Part shown: positions 12,492-23,214 of the stretch, in pieces | Layout of the letters: each line of letters begins with the position of its first letter | Numbering within the stretch: the stretch's first letter is position 1 | Origin: Hygrophila difformis | Lineage: Eukaryota; Streptophyta; Magnoliopsida; Lamiales; Acanthaceae | Assembly (NCBI GenBank): GCA_030278955.1 | Contig: JAOANR010000013.1 | Location: forward strand, 46,722,191 to 46,786,190 | Reading direction: 5' to 3' | Length of the DNA: 64,000 bases | Program-made: the position numbers and the translations under genes | The notes under the pieces: model-generated | What the model saw: only the letters and a program-made list of their open reading frames with translations | Told to the model about the DNA's origin: nothing | The model's database searches: none

Positions 12492-13615
12492 AAATTTTAC
12501 AATAACTAGTCAAATATTTATATATCAAATTGAATCAAGTTTTTATGTCATAGTTCCTAAAATTTAAAATCAACCAAAAAAATCAAGCTTGAACTACTCG
12601 GGCTCGAACCCGATGGTACTTGAGCTCGAGCTCGAGAAAATGTAAAAAAAAAAAAAAAGAGTTCGAGCTACTCGAGCTCGAGTGATGCTACTCGACTCGA
12701 GCTCGAGTAGCTCAAAAAGTTGTCAAGTCAAGCTCGAGTATCCCACTACTCGAGCTCGACTCGACTCGATATCACCCCTAGTATAAGGGACAGCTAGTTA
12801 GGCTTTTCTATGCAAACCTGAGCTCCGAAGTCCTCAACTCCAAAAGCCCCTGGTTCGAACTGAGTTACGCACATGGTCAACTGTTTGAACTCAAAGCCAG
12901 AGCACTAAACCGTTTTCTCCAGGTACCCCGAACTTCTCTGAAATCTGTTTATTCTCGAAGTGCCAAGTTCCCTATGAATACTATTGCTGAAACACTCACT
13001 GGAGTTGAAGGGAGAATGTTTTAAGGAAAGGGATTAAGTGCAGGTGTCCTAACTCAAAGGTTTTCACTGCTTTACAAATTATGTGCACACAACATCATGC
13101 CCACTGCTAACCACTCTGTTGTGTCAAAAAGCATGTGTAAATTATTGTTTGCCATAGACCAGAATTATGAGATCAATTATGGAGCCCTTGTGCTCGAACA
13201 AATGTTGGCATTCGCGGGCACAATCAAAAGGAAGTAAAGCACCACTCTTCCCTTCCCTGGCCTCATATCTGAGTACCTGAAGCATCTCCACATTCTTAGG
13301 AGCAAGCACGATCGTCCAGAGGACATTGCCGACTTCAAACTTTCTTCAAATTTTGCAAAGAAGAAACCAGACTTGGCTGGACCAGGAGGGAAGATCCCTG
13401 CAAAAGATGCATTCTCCATGCTCCGTGATGAACTCACTGACCACATTAACCACCTCAAAGTGCTTGAAGCTCAAGTACACAGTCGTGTACAAGCTGCTGA
13501 AAAGCTGTTCAGACAGCTTCCTGATGTATGGTCTGATGATGAACAGGATTTGGATACCAATCCAGAGGAGGAGTCCAGCGACTCGGCTGAGGATTCCTCT
13601 GAGGAATCCGAGTGA

Positions 13616-14059
13616 CATGCCCTTTTTGGGCAAAATGTGCACCAGAGGGGGAGTTAAGTTGATGTAACCGTTGATCGGTTCCTCTGGCATGCACTACAAT
13701 CGACATGGGGCAGTCTGGTGGAAGAGAGTCTCTGCTGATGAAGGGTAAATTTTTTTGAACTATTTTCGTGAACTAGTTATGACTGTTTTTGCTGGACAAT
13801 TGCGCTATGGCCTGTAATAATTAAATTGTGATCGTACATGCTTTATTTTATGATTATTGCCATGTGCTTGTTTTGTTGTGAATGCTCCTAGAATATTTGA
13901 TAGGCAATCTTGTACGGAGCATTAGTCTAGTTTGTCTTGTGATTGAGAATCATTGTAATTGGCGGTTGTGTTTCAATGGGAAGTATTTCTACATCATTGT
14001 TCTTGTGTCAATTGTTTAGACATCGGTTGAATCAACTCTTATACTGGCCCACATTCTGC
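13616..14059 (+). other. 3' untranslated region of element 1
   Basis: No coding frame is supported. It corresponds to 22796-23214 in the minus-strand sister copy and leads into the polypurine tract. Confidence 0.6.
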
Positions 14060-14074
14060 CAAAAAGGGGGAGAT
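14060..14074 (+). other. Polypurine tract of element 1
   Basis: AAAAAGGGGGAGAT lies immediately before the 3' LTR. It is the plus-strand primer for reverse transcription, and the same tract is found inverted at 22778-22795 in the sister copy. Confidence 0.9.
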
Positions 14075-14991
14075 TGTTGGGGAACCAGTTTTGAGCAAAT
14101 GTGTTCACAACCGATGTCTGAACTACTTTGTTGGACCAACTACGACAACAGCAGACAAACTACGTAAAGGAAGAAGAGCTGGCGAATATACTCATGAAGA
14201 TTCTCCAACGGCTAGCTGATCTTCTGCCCGGATCCCGCACACGAAGTAAGGAAATAAGGATCTCCTAATCCGGGCAACTCCATTCCAAGGATCCGTGCAA
14301 TTATGGTAAGAATATCTTACCTTGGAATGGAGATACTGTAGTTCTCTTCAAAAAGGACGGCCAAGGGATGAACCTAGTACGACTGACATTATTCATCTTC
14401 TCCCTTGTGCGATTAAAAGCATCGTGCTAAGAGAATCACATTCCTTCCGAGTTCTTGAATTCATCATGTTGAAGGAAAACATACGATCAACACTTCCTCG
14501 AGTGGATTGATCGAAAGTGCTACTGTGAACTTGATTGAGGACAACGGATTCAATCAAGGCTTTCGAGGAGTCGTCAAACTCAAGAGCTTAATTGAAAGAT
14601 TCAAGTAGGAAAGTCGCCAACAGGTTTCGACCAAGGGCAAAGTTGAAGGAGGTGCCTTCAAGGGATTGAAGCAAGGTCGGGGAGATCTTCACCAAGGCAG
14701 GGGGAGTGTCTTGGTTTGACAATTCAGTCCGCTTGGTGATTGGAGTTGGGCGAAACAAATCACTATTGTCTAGATCGAGGATCAAGTCAAAACAATTAAT
14801 GAATCTCCTGGATTGGTATCCCCAGACGTAGGCTTGTGCCGAACTGGGTCAACAAACCTTGAGTTCTTTATTCTTACAGTTTATTTACTTTCCGCTGCTT
14901 AATATCTTAAACTGTTTAACGTGTCCACGAAAGGTGTTTGAACTAGTTTTCAGGACTACTTAATTGGTTATCCACGCAAACGGAGCCAACA
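14075..14991 (+). repeat. 3' LTR of element 1 (917 bp)
   Basis: It starts TGTTGGGGAACC and ends GAGCCAACA. It is homologous over its full length to the 918-bp LTRs at 21860-22777 and 58835-59752, which are inverted. No coding frame in it is credible. Confidence 0.93.
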
Positions 14992-15563
14992 TGTACTGCT
15001 AATTACTAGCTATTGCTTGGCTTCATTCATTTGTCGCCAACAGTTTCAGGCAGCATTTTGGTTTTTGAGCTTTGCGGATTTAGAATTATTTATGATATGA
15101 TAATAAAAAGTGGGGGAGGGGCGGGGCTCCTTCTAATTTCTCTACTTTCACGGTTATTCTCAGGCTCCCTAGCTCAATTATGGTAAAGGGACGGCGGGCC
15201 TCTACTGTCTCTAGTCTCTAGACAACATGTTGCAGCAGCTGTTTTATTGTGTTGAAATTATTGGGTGTTGATTGATTGATTCGTTCATCTACTACTTTGA
15301 TCATGGCATTCATCATCATCATGGTCATGAAAGTTTACTTATTACTCTACTACTACTACTACGCCAACTAACGGTATTCCAGAAACTCACCAACCAAAAA
15401 TAATTAGCCATAATATAAAGCAGCAGCAGCCAATTACCCACTTACTACTTAACAGCCTACTCGGTTATCGGTTCACCTCCAGGTTCCAACTCGCCCCGCC
15501 ACAGGTTAACATTTGCCAGAGTCGTCAGTTCCTCCCTTGGTTTTTCGTTTTTGACCAAACCTC
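14992..15563. other. Flank upstream of the first gene fragment
   Basis: No gene is recognised. It holds GTCGCCAACAGTTTC at about 15033, an echo of a motif internal to the neighbouring LTR, and a (CTA)n microsatellite at 15345-15362. If a gene-capturing transposon covers the region to the right, its left end should lie here. I see no diagnostic terminus. Confidence 0.4.
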
Positions 15564-16092
15564 ATGATGGGTTCTCAAACGGTGAACTTGGCCGTGGTCG
15601 TCAGCAACCCATCAAACGCCGCTCAGTTTCTCCTAACAAAGCAGACGCAACCCCCCAAATTCAGCGACCCCGAGTATGATTCCTTCCAAGATTCTCATCT
15701 TTGGGACCTGCCCTCTGCACAATTGTCCCTTCTTCACTGCCCCTCGGCCTCTCGTCAAGTTCAAATTGAACCCCATCATGATTCTTTGGTGGAATTTTTG
15801 AATCGCTTTGATCTTGATGCTGCTCTTACTCAGGTTTTCTGTTCTCTGCTTCTGTATATACCTTTTTTCTTTATGTTTTGTTGTTTTGCCCTCTCTCTTC
15901 TTAATATTCCAAGAATGTGGGAATTGAATTTGAAATTTGCTATTTGCCAATCCAATCTTTTCATGTTGTTGGTGCAGGTTCTTGAACTAATAGGATTTGA
16001 TAAGGTGAAGTGGAACTTGTCAAAGGTTGTCGAGGAACCTGACTTTGGACCTGGAATTCCCATTAAGACTGTATACATACTTGGAGAATTAG
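15564..16092 (+). pseudogene. 5' fragment of a metallo-beta-lactamase family protein gene
   Basis: Exon 1 (15564-15833) encodes about 90 open residues starting MMGSQTVNLAVVVSNPSN and including PPKFSDPEYDSF and SHLWDLPSA. After an intron with GT...AG ends (15834-15977), exon 2 reads VVEEPDFGPGIPIKTVYI. From memory these match the N-terminus of the plant metallo-hydrolase/oxidoreductase family (Arabidopsis At4g33540 type). Homology fades near 16092, before any metal-binding HxHxDH motif, so most of the protein is missing. The retained part has no frameshift. The Met codons at 15564 and 15567 are both possible starts. It heads a series of plus-strand gene fragments. Confidence 0.65.
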
Positions 16093-19000
16093 AATCCTAT
16101 ATTCACGACTTAAAAGGTTCCTTATTGTAGTTCTTTTTTGTCAGAATGCTTCAATTCTATGCGAATGACCGAGAATATATCTGTGTAACCAGGCATTGTG
16201 ATTTGTGCTAATTCATACAACAATAAAACGTTCCTTTCATTCAAGATCTAGACAACTTTATAAATTTCTTCTGTGCATCAACTATATTCTCAATGTTTTG
16301 ACAGCATAATTTGACCGAGAAGTATTGCTCTACAATTTTTATAACTTGGATCCTGCTATGCATGGCAATTTATCAATATAGTTTAGTACAAATTAATCAA
16401 TGAAGAAAATAACAGAAATATTTATTCGTATGACCATAAAAAATCACGACGACTGAGCTCGACGATGAGCGTTGTGTGTCTGACGGCTGCTCGATTCACC
16501 CAGGTTTGCATCCTGCCGCTGCTGGCTTTTTCGTGTACTTTCGATGGTCATCTATGCTTTACTAAAAAAATTAAAGTAAAATAGATAAATTTCAAAAACC
16601 GCTGGCTGTAAAAAAAAATATAGTTCAATACAAAATAGCTAAGAAAAAAAACATATAGTTAAGCATGAGGTACAGATGGAGCAGCATTCGACACAAATCA
16701 CCTCAGATTTCGAAGTATTAACAGATAAGCAGGGCAAACTAAAAACCAAATTGAGTTCCTTATCACCTCAGAAAAACACAAATCACCATAAGGCAGATCC
16801 ATTTAGATCAAAAGCATCTAGAAAATGAATCCCTAGACCGACTAATCATAAAATCACACAAAAACCAAACAAAGAATAAATATACTCCAATGACTCAACA
16901 AAAGAAAATTTAGAGAAATAGAGAAAAGAACAAGACCAATTTTCACCAATGACTCAACAATTTTCACCAATGAAACCAAACAAAAGAACAAATAGAGAAA
17001 ATCATTAGCACAAGACCAATTTTCACCAATAACTCAACCATTTAGGAAATCCCTACCAACATTTGCACATATTCTTCAACCAAAAATTCCCACTCCTTGC
17101 CTACCTGAAAAATTCCCATGCTACCATCAGAGCAAAAGCTGCAGATTGTTTGCACTTCAAAATCCTTCTGAATAACTACTGTGTTTGATTTTCTACTGCC
17201 TGCTCCAGATCCAATGGTGGCTCGAGGCCCATCGGCTGCTGACAGAGAACCGGTAAGGAACTGAGACAAATTTCATCGATTATGTGGGAAATTATGATTA
17301 GTTTCTTTTCGTGTCTGTTCTTGTTTTTATGTACATTACTGGAATGATGGAGAAGGAGATGGGGGTATAGGGTTGAAATGTTTAACAAGTGGGTAACGAA
17401 CTATTGTATTAGTTTTAAAAAATTGTCATTAAAAAGATTTTTTTATGTTTTCAGATACAAGGATTCAGAGTTCAACATGGATGAAAATAGTTGCCATTGA
17501 TAGGTGCGTTGCAAAATATTGGCTGGTGATTTAGTTAGTTTTCACACATCATATTTATTCATATGACATTGGGCATTGATTGTGAACGGATTCCAGTGTG
17601 TGAATGCATAGATATTCATAGATTTTGGAAATGATCTCAGGAAAACCTGTTTTTGCATTTATGTGAAAAGGTTATTGTTATCCAATTGAGTTTTGTTGTG
17701 TCTGTGATTATCGTTAAATATTGAAGTTGTTTTTCTTGAACTTGAAATTGCTTTAGGCATAAAAACTTTTTTAAGTTGCAGGATATTTATTTGCAGTTCT
17801 TTTTATTTCTAACTTGGCAGAGTACTTCTTCTTGCTGAGTAGTGTTGGCAGGTGGTTACATTGATAGATTTAGATCTGTGTTCATCACATGGCCATTGAA
17901 ATGTACATAGGGTCAACTTGAATTGTGGGAATTGATCAAGTGGCTTGTTCCAATTTTCTTGTCTGTTAATGAAACTGAAAATTTAGATATTGATCTTTAT
18001 ATAAATCTTTTTCGGGTGATATAAGAAATGTGGAAGTTTTGGACAAGCTATTCAATGGGAAAAGTTTCTCGCAAATCGGAATCCTTCTCACTCTCAATTC
18101 GGGGATTTCCCGGTTTCATTAGAGCTCAAGAACCGATGAGTTGGTTCTTCAATCCGCAAGGTTCTGGGTACTTTTTGAAGCTCCTTGAACTTTTGATTTT
18201 TGTAATTTGTTCATCTGTTGCGTTTTATAAATTTTTATTTGATTGTTTAAGGTATCTTTTAGCGGGTTCTGATTAACCGAAGATTTTCAGTTTTAGTAGT
18301 TAGATTAGCGTTGAAAATTTAGTCTTTAGAAGTACAATTTTTGTGGGCATTTGTACTTCTTTTAATATTTTGCATTTTGTATTTTTGATTATAGGAGGTT
18401 TAGGAATTTGGTATTCTAATCCTCTCAGGCAATTAGTGGAAGGAGTGAAATCTGACGACCGTTTGTCTTGAGAACAAGGATATTACATTTCATTCGAGCT
18501 CTTCTGTCTCGGAGAATAGTACCACCATATCACTAACGACTACGGGCAAAACGCCCCCTCCGGTACTTCTCCAGCTTACAAGTATTGCTCTCGTAACTTG
18601 TGTTCTTGTATTCGTTAATAACTTTGCTCTGGCTCTTGTACTTTCTAATTATGATGCTTAACTTTGTATTTATTATTGCTTGTTATAATTAAGTTATGGA
18701 GGTTTGAGTGATGTTTCATATTTGTCTTGGGCTGTATAAATAGATTTTGTTATGATTATTAATTTTTATGGCCTATTATTTAGGGCACGGTTGAGATATT
18801 TATTCCATCATGTACGTCGTGTATCTTCACGAGGTGGTGTGTTTTTTCACACTTAACTGTTTGCCTTGTGATGGGTGAAATGCTTTTGCTGGAATACTAA
18901 TGTGTCTTATAGCTTTTGATTGTATAAATTTCAACCACAATTCATATATTTCCTTAAAAATAATAAAGAAAATTAAATTAATCTGGAAATGATTTCAGAG

Positions 19001-19160
19001 TTATTTCTTGAAATTTCATAAGGTTGTTAATGTATCTATTAAGCAATCTTACATGGGTGTTGATGAGGTTAGTCACTTTCTTTGATATTAATTCTCCTCT
19101 CTTGTTTACTGTTGGGTAAACCTGATTATGCCCTTGGCTTAGGATTTCTTTTGATATAAA
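16093..19160. other. Long stretch without a recognised gene
   Basis: It is AT-rich, intron-like sequence. A few segments look exon-like by composition, at 16440-16520, 17040-17270, 18020-18180 and 18430-18600, and some end in plausible GT donors. I could not assign any of them to a protein family. They may be further captured fragments. Confidence 0.4.
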
Positions 19161-19164
19161 TTGG

Positions 19165-19399
19165 ATTACTCATTTGCTGGGAGTTGCAATGCCTGCCATT
19201 AATAGTACACAGTCAAAATGGGTTCCTGTATCAGAATTCAGAAGAAAGTATATCATTGGCATTCGGTTATGGTTGGATGTATGTAGGATCTGTAATTGGT
19301 TTGGCATTTTCACCAATGCTGATCCATAAATTGGCTGGCCATCTGTTTTCTTTCATTTGGTTCTTTGGCCACAGTCTGGGTCGCACTATGGCTTAACAA
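19165..19399 (+). pseudogene. Exon fragment of a PHT4/ANTR-type anion transporter, frameshifted
   Basis: One frame gives GVAMPAINSTQSKWVPVSE, a second gives FGYGWMYVGSVIGLAFSP, and a third gives GWPSVFF and, further on, FGSLATVWVALWLN. Together these follow one transmembrane part of the plant PHT4 (ANTR) phosphate transporter family, but the match jumps frame at least three times within 230 bp. It cannot encode a working transporter. It lies on the plus strand like its neighbours, between the metallo-beta-lactamase and kinesin pieces. Confidence 0.7.
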
Positions 19400-20202
19400 G
19401 GTGAAATTCCAACTTTATGGGCTTTCAATATAAATTACATGCACAACTTCTCATTAAATGGTTATTTGGTATAGCTTTTGCCTTCTGAATATAGTGAGTT
19501 GTTTAAAGCAAATTCTTTACAGATACAAGTTTATTGACTTGATACGCTTTTCTTTTGTTTTAGTTTTTTATTATATAGATACAAGTTGATAAGTGATGCT
19601 TCATTTAATCCTACATTATTTTCTTTAAGTTCTCTGTTCCTTTGGAATTTAAATTCAAGCTTTTCTCCTTTCATTCCTATCTTCCATCTATTGATTGGGT
19701 GTCCCAAAAAAATTGGACGTGGGGTTTCTAATACTTATCTTCATGAAATTAAGGTGTTTTTCTAATTTCTTTTTAAAACCTGCTATCTCCCTTTTTATTA
19801 CATCCTTTTTTTTAAGTTTATATTCGTTAGTTTAGATGATCAGTGGAATAGGATGCTTCTATAGAATCTAACGTTATTATTTTTTGTGATTTTGATGGAA
19901 ATTCTATAAAATTGCCACTCCTAAAGTTTTACATAGATAAGGCGGATTTAGTAGAAGCTAACGTTATTATTTTTGGGTTTTTGATATTTAAATTAGTGGA
20001 GTCCAAATTGCAACAATAATAGTAAAACGGCTATTCCAAACTGCAACTAACCTTTCGTTTGTCCTTGGTTTTGATCTACTTGTTTTTCTGTTGTTGTCGT
20101 CTTTTTTTTTTTAATTATTTATTTTGATCTATTATTCTGTTGTGCTAGCTTACGATTTACTACTTTATTAGTTTTGATTTTCTAAGCTTCTGCTTGTTGC
20201 AG
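19400..20202. other. AT-rich stretch without a recognised gene
   Basis: It holds poly-T tracts and intron-like sequence, and no coding frame has support. Confidence 0.5.
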
Positions 20203-20340
20203 ACACAGAGTAGTGATAGTTGAAGGTAACTACTGCCATTCGCCATGGAACCTACCGATCCCGCACCTGCGTGCTCCGGTTGCTCGCTCTTCCGCCGCCT
20301 GTCCCCACCGCGGCTCAGCCTTACCTGATAGCTGAGGTAT
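20203..20340 (+). pseudogene. Possible exon of a P-loop kinase-like gene
   Basis: After a good acceptor (TTGTTGCAG) the frame reads HRVVIVEGNY, reminiscent of the uridine kinase/phosphoribulokinase-like P-loop family. It then runs into GC-rich sequence with no further similarity. The match is short and could be chance. It may be a small captured exon joined to other sequence. Confidence 0.25.
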
Positions 20341-20508
20341 GCCTCTTGTCTTTCGGTTGTCACCTATTTATCTTCACTAAAATTTTGCTTCAAATGTGCA
20401 ATGTCTGGTTCACTGGTTTTACTTGATTTTGTGTTATTTGTTTCCGCTAAAATATGTTTTGGGTTGTATAACAATGCGTGAATCCTTGTAACACTTAATC
20501 AATTTCAG

Positions 20509-21828
20509 AGTTGCTCATGAAGGCAAAGGAGGATGAGTTGAACTCAATTATAATGGAGTTGAGGAAAAATTTGGAGTCACTGCAACAAAAATTCTCTAAA
20601 GAGGAATCAGAGAAATTGGTAACTGTCTTGTTGCATTGCATATCAAAATAATAATGTGCATCAGTATCTAAATCTATTGTGTTTTTATTCATTTGATCTT
20701 GTATAATTTCATCACTCTTTTCATGTTACTCTAACTAATAAGTACTATAAAATAATGATTTAAGCTATGAAACATGATTTTTGTGAGTGAAAATTCATAA
20801 GGGCTCATATTTCTTTAATGATATGATACTCTTTTACTAAATGTAGAGGCTTTATTTCTAAGATTTACGGACCCACTATTATGAAATGATAGTACTATAG
20901 GATATGATATTTGTGTGTAGTCATGCATGTCGGTTGTGTTAAAAGGCATTGCAAGAGGAAGCTATAAAGCAAAAGGAAGCACTAAAAAGTGAAGTAACAT
21001 GCTTGAGAGATGACTTACAACAAGTACGAGAAGATCGTAATTGTCAGCTTCTAGAAGTTCAGTTTCTATCAAGTGACCTAGAAAAATACAAAGAATCCAC
21101 AGGAAAAGCTATAGCTCAGCTAGATTCCATGAATATTAAAACAACTAAGCTAGAGGTTTGTCTTCTAAATCCATCGCCTTTGTACTATCCTGATGTGATG
21201 AACCTTTTTAGAAGCCTTAATTGTTCTTTTTGTTTTTATTTATATTTTGTCAGTCACCTTGTTTGTCCCAAACAGAGCAAATAACAAGATTACAGGAGCA
21301 ACTGAGTTTTGCGGAAAAGAAATTAAAGGTCCTTTTTTTCTAGCACAATAGCACTTTTGCTGTTTGCTGATAATTTCAATTTCTTTGGTTCATCACTACA
21401 AGAATTTCCTATTAACTATTTGCTTCCCTTTTCTAATCATTCTTTTAGACGTCTGATATAACAGCAATGGAAACAAGATCTGAATTCGAAGAACAAAAAA
21501 CAATTATTGCTGAGTTGCACAGTCGTTTAGCTGATGCAGAATTAAAACTTGGAAGGAGAGAAGCTTCGAAAGAAATTACACAACACCATCCTGGTACATT
21601 TTTTAGTTTTATAAGGAAATGCATTTTTTTTTACTTGAAGTCTACAATCTTCTATAAAGTTGTGTTAATGACATTGTCTGTTCACATAGGAATTGAAAGG
21701 GAGTATCCGTATCTTTTGTAGATTCAGACCCCTTTTGTCCGATGATGCTTTTGGACCAGATACAAAAGTCATTTCCTTTCCAACATCAGTCGATGCTGAA
21801 GGTAAAGGCATTGACATGACTCAGAATG
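20509..21828 (+). pseudogene. KIN-14 kinesin gene fragment, five exons, frameshifted
   Basis: Exons lie at about 20509-20618, 20946-21155, 21255-21328, 21449-21593 and 21690-21828, with mostly GT...AG introns. They encode part of the coiled-coil stalk (for example AIKQKEALKSEVTCLRDDL), the neck, and the start of the motor domain (ELKGSIRIFCRFRPLL), ending at MTQNG just before the usual FxFDKVF. This is the minus-end-directed plant KIN-14 (ATK) class. Stalk exons between the first two pieces are missing, and exon four has a frame change near 21552 just before the EGEKLRKKLHNTIL equivalent. No P-loop exon follows. A 38-kb retrotransposon nest begins 27 bp into the last intron. Confidence 0.85.
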
Positions 21829-21854
21829 GTGAGTCTTTCCAGTTGAATCGGAAT

Positions 21855-21859
21855 ACAAT
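21855..21859. repeat. Target-site duplication ACAAT, left copy
   Basis: ACAAT directly precedes the LTR at 21860 and recurs at 59753-59757 directly after the opposite LTR. The exact match shows that the two LTRs belong to one insertion, with everything between added inside it. Confidence 0.95.
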
Positions 21860-22777
21860 TGTTAGGTCCGTTTGCGTGGATAACCAATTAAGTAGTCCTG
21901 AAAACTAGTTCAAGCACCTTTCGTGGACACGTTAAACAGTTTAAGAAATTAAGCAGCGGAAAGTAAATAAACTGTGAAAATAAAGAACTCATGGTTTGTT
22001 GACCCAGTTCGGCACAAGCCTACATCTGGGGGATACCAATCCAGGAGATTCACTAATTGTTTTGGTTTGATCCTCGATCTAAACAATAGTGAATTGTTTC
22101 GCCCAACTCCAATCACCAAGCGGACTGAATTGTCTAACCAAGACACTCCCCCTGTCTTGGTGAAGATCTCCCCGACCTTGCTTCAATCCCTTGAAGGCTC
22201 CTCCTTCAAGTTTGCCCTTGGTCGAAACCTGTTGGCGACTCCCCTTGATCTTTTCAGTTAAGCTCTTGAGTTTGACGACTTCCTCGAAACCCTTGATTGA
22301 ATTTGTCAACTTCAATCAAGCACACTGTAGCTCTCTATCGATCAATCCACCCGAGGAAATGGTTGATCGGATATCTTCCTTCTAAAAGATTAAATCACGA
22401 ACACGGAAGGAATATAATTCTCTCTTCACAAAGTTTTCAATTGCACAAGGATGTAGGTGAGTAATTCGTCGTCTGTAATTCAATCCTTGGCCGTCCTATT
22501 TGAAGAGAATCGACTTTCCTCTATTCTAAGGCTGAAGATCTTGTTTCCATAAATATGCGGATCCTTAGAATAGAGTTGCCCAGATTAAGAGATCTTGGTT
22601 TCCATACTTCGTGTGCAAGATCTGGGCAGGGAATCAACTAGCCGTTAGGAGTAATACCATAGCAGATTCGCCAGCATCTCTTCCCTTAATTTGTTTGTCG
22701 CCTGCTGATGTGGTTGGTCCAACAAAGTAGTTCGGACATCGGTTGTGAACACATTCGCTCAAAACTAGTTCCCAACA
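21860..22777 (-). repeat. 3' LTR of element 2 (918 bp)
   Basis: On the plus strand it reads TGTTAGGTCC...CCCAACA. It is nearly identical to 58835-59752, the visible differences lying near 21990, 22257 and 22625. Confidence 0.95.
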
Positions 22778-22795
22778 ATCTCCCCCTTTTTGGCA
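22778..22795 (-). other. Polypurine tract of element 2
   Basis: On the minus strand it reads TGCCAAAAAGGGGGAGAT and directly abuts the 3' LTR. Confidence 0.9.
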
Positions 22796-23214
22796 GAATG
22801 TGGGCCAGTTTATGAGTTGGTCCAACCGATGTCTAAATACAAGAACAGAATTAAAGAGAACTTCCCATTGATTCCCAACCACCGATTACAAGTATTCCCC
22901 AAGGCAAGACAAACTAACCTAATGCTCCATACAAGTATGCCTATTACAAATCTAGGAGCATTCACAACAAAACAAGCACATGGCAATCATGATGAAATAA
23001 AGTATGTAAGAGCACAAAATAATTATTACAAGCCATAGTGCGATTGTTCATCAGTTCAAAAGAGTTCATAAAATGCAAAAAAAAACTTTACCCAGCAGCA
23101 GCAGTAGAGGTGGTGCAGTCTTCTTCCTTCAAGTGTCCAGAGGAACCGATCAACATCATCGGTTAGATCAACTTCACTCCCCCTCTGGCACACATTTTTC
23201 CCAAAAAGGGCATA
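22796..23214 (-). other. 3' untranslated region of element 2
   Basis: No coding frame is supported between the ORF4 stop and the polypurine tract. Confidence 0.6.

Larger units (their letters stand above)
10547..12780. mobile_element. Non-autonomous hAT-type DNA transposon
   Basis: The termini are perfect 10-bp inverted repeats (TAGGGGTGAT...ATCACCCCTA). The element is flanked by an exact 8-bp duplication, GTATAAGG, at 10539-10546 and 12781-12788, the size typical of hAT insertions. The subterminal 150-200 bp at both ends are packed with ACTCGAG/CTCGACTCG repeats in both orientations, as expected of transposase-binding subterminal motifs. The 2.2-kb interior is very AT-rich and has no transposase, so it would need an autonomous partner. 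It interrupts ORF4 of the Copia element and is therefore younger than it. Confidence 0.93.
9011..13615 (+). pseudogene. Broken ORF4 (env-position protein) of element 1, split by a hAT insertion
   Basis: It starts MVKTRGSQGSKSQD, as in the sister copy at 25584. The N-terminal half is rich in Ser, Glu, Lys and Pro with acidic runs. It is followed by a basic stretch (KKRKI) and a folded C-terminal part resembling the 'putative plant transposon protein' domain found in ORFs after pol in SIRE elements. Breaks are a 1-nt loss near 9126, a TGA at 9988-9990, the hAT insertion after 10546, a TAA at 13022-13024 and a TAA at 13235-13237. The frame resumes at 12789 and ends at 13615. I see no membrane segment or signal peptide, so calling it an envelope rests on position only. 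Confidence 0.85.
3120..14991 (+). mobile_element. Degenerate SIRE/Maximus-type Copia retrotransposon (element 1)
   Basis: The element has, in order, a truncated 5' LTR, an initiator-Met tRNA primer site, a gag-pol pseudogene with the Copia order PR-INT-RT-RNaseH, a third gene (ORF4), a polypurine tract and a full 3' LTR. It is the same family as the minus-strand element at 21860-59752. The 379 bp shared by its two LTRs differ at about 7 places (near 1.8 %), so it is older than the other copy. The first 540 bp or so of the 5' LTR are missing and no target-site duplication can be found. A hAT transposon (10547-12780) interrupts ORF4. Confidence 0.93.

Noticed and set aside
15564..16130. An intact 188-codon gene read straight through the intron
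   Set aside because: The middle part is intron-like, pyrimidine-rich sequence with GT...AG ends; only the flanking parts match a protein family.
20509..21828. A functional kinesin gene disrupted by the retrotransposon nest
   Set aside because: The stalk lacks exons, one exon is frameshifted, and no motor exons follow the insertion, so it was already a fragment.
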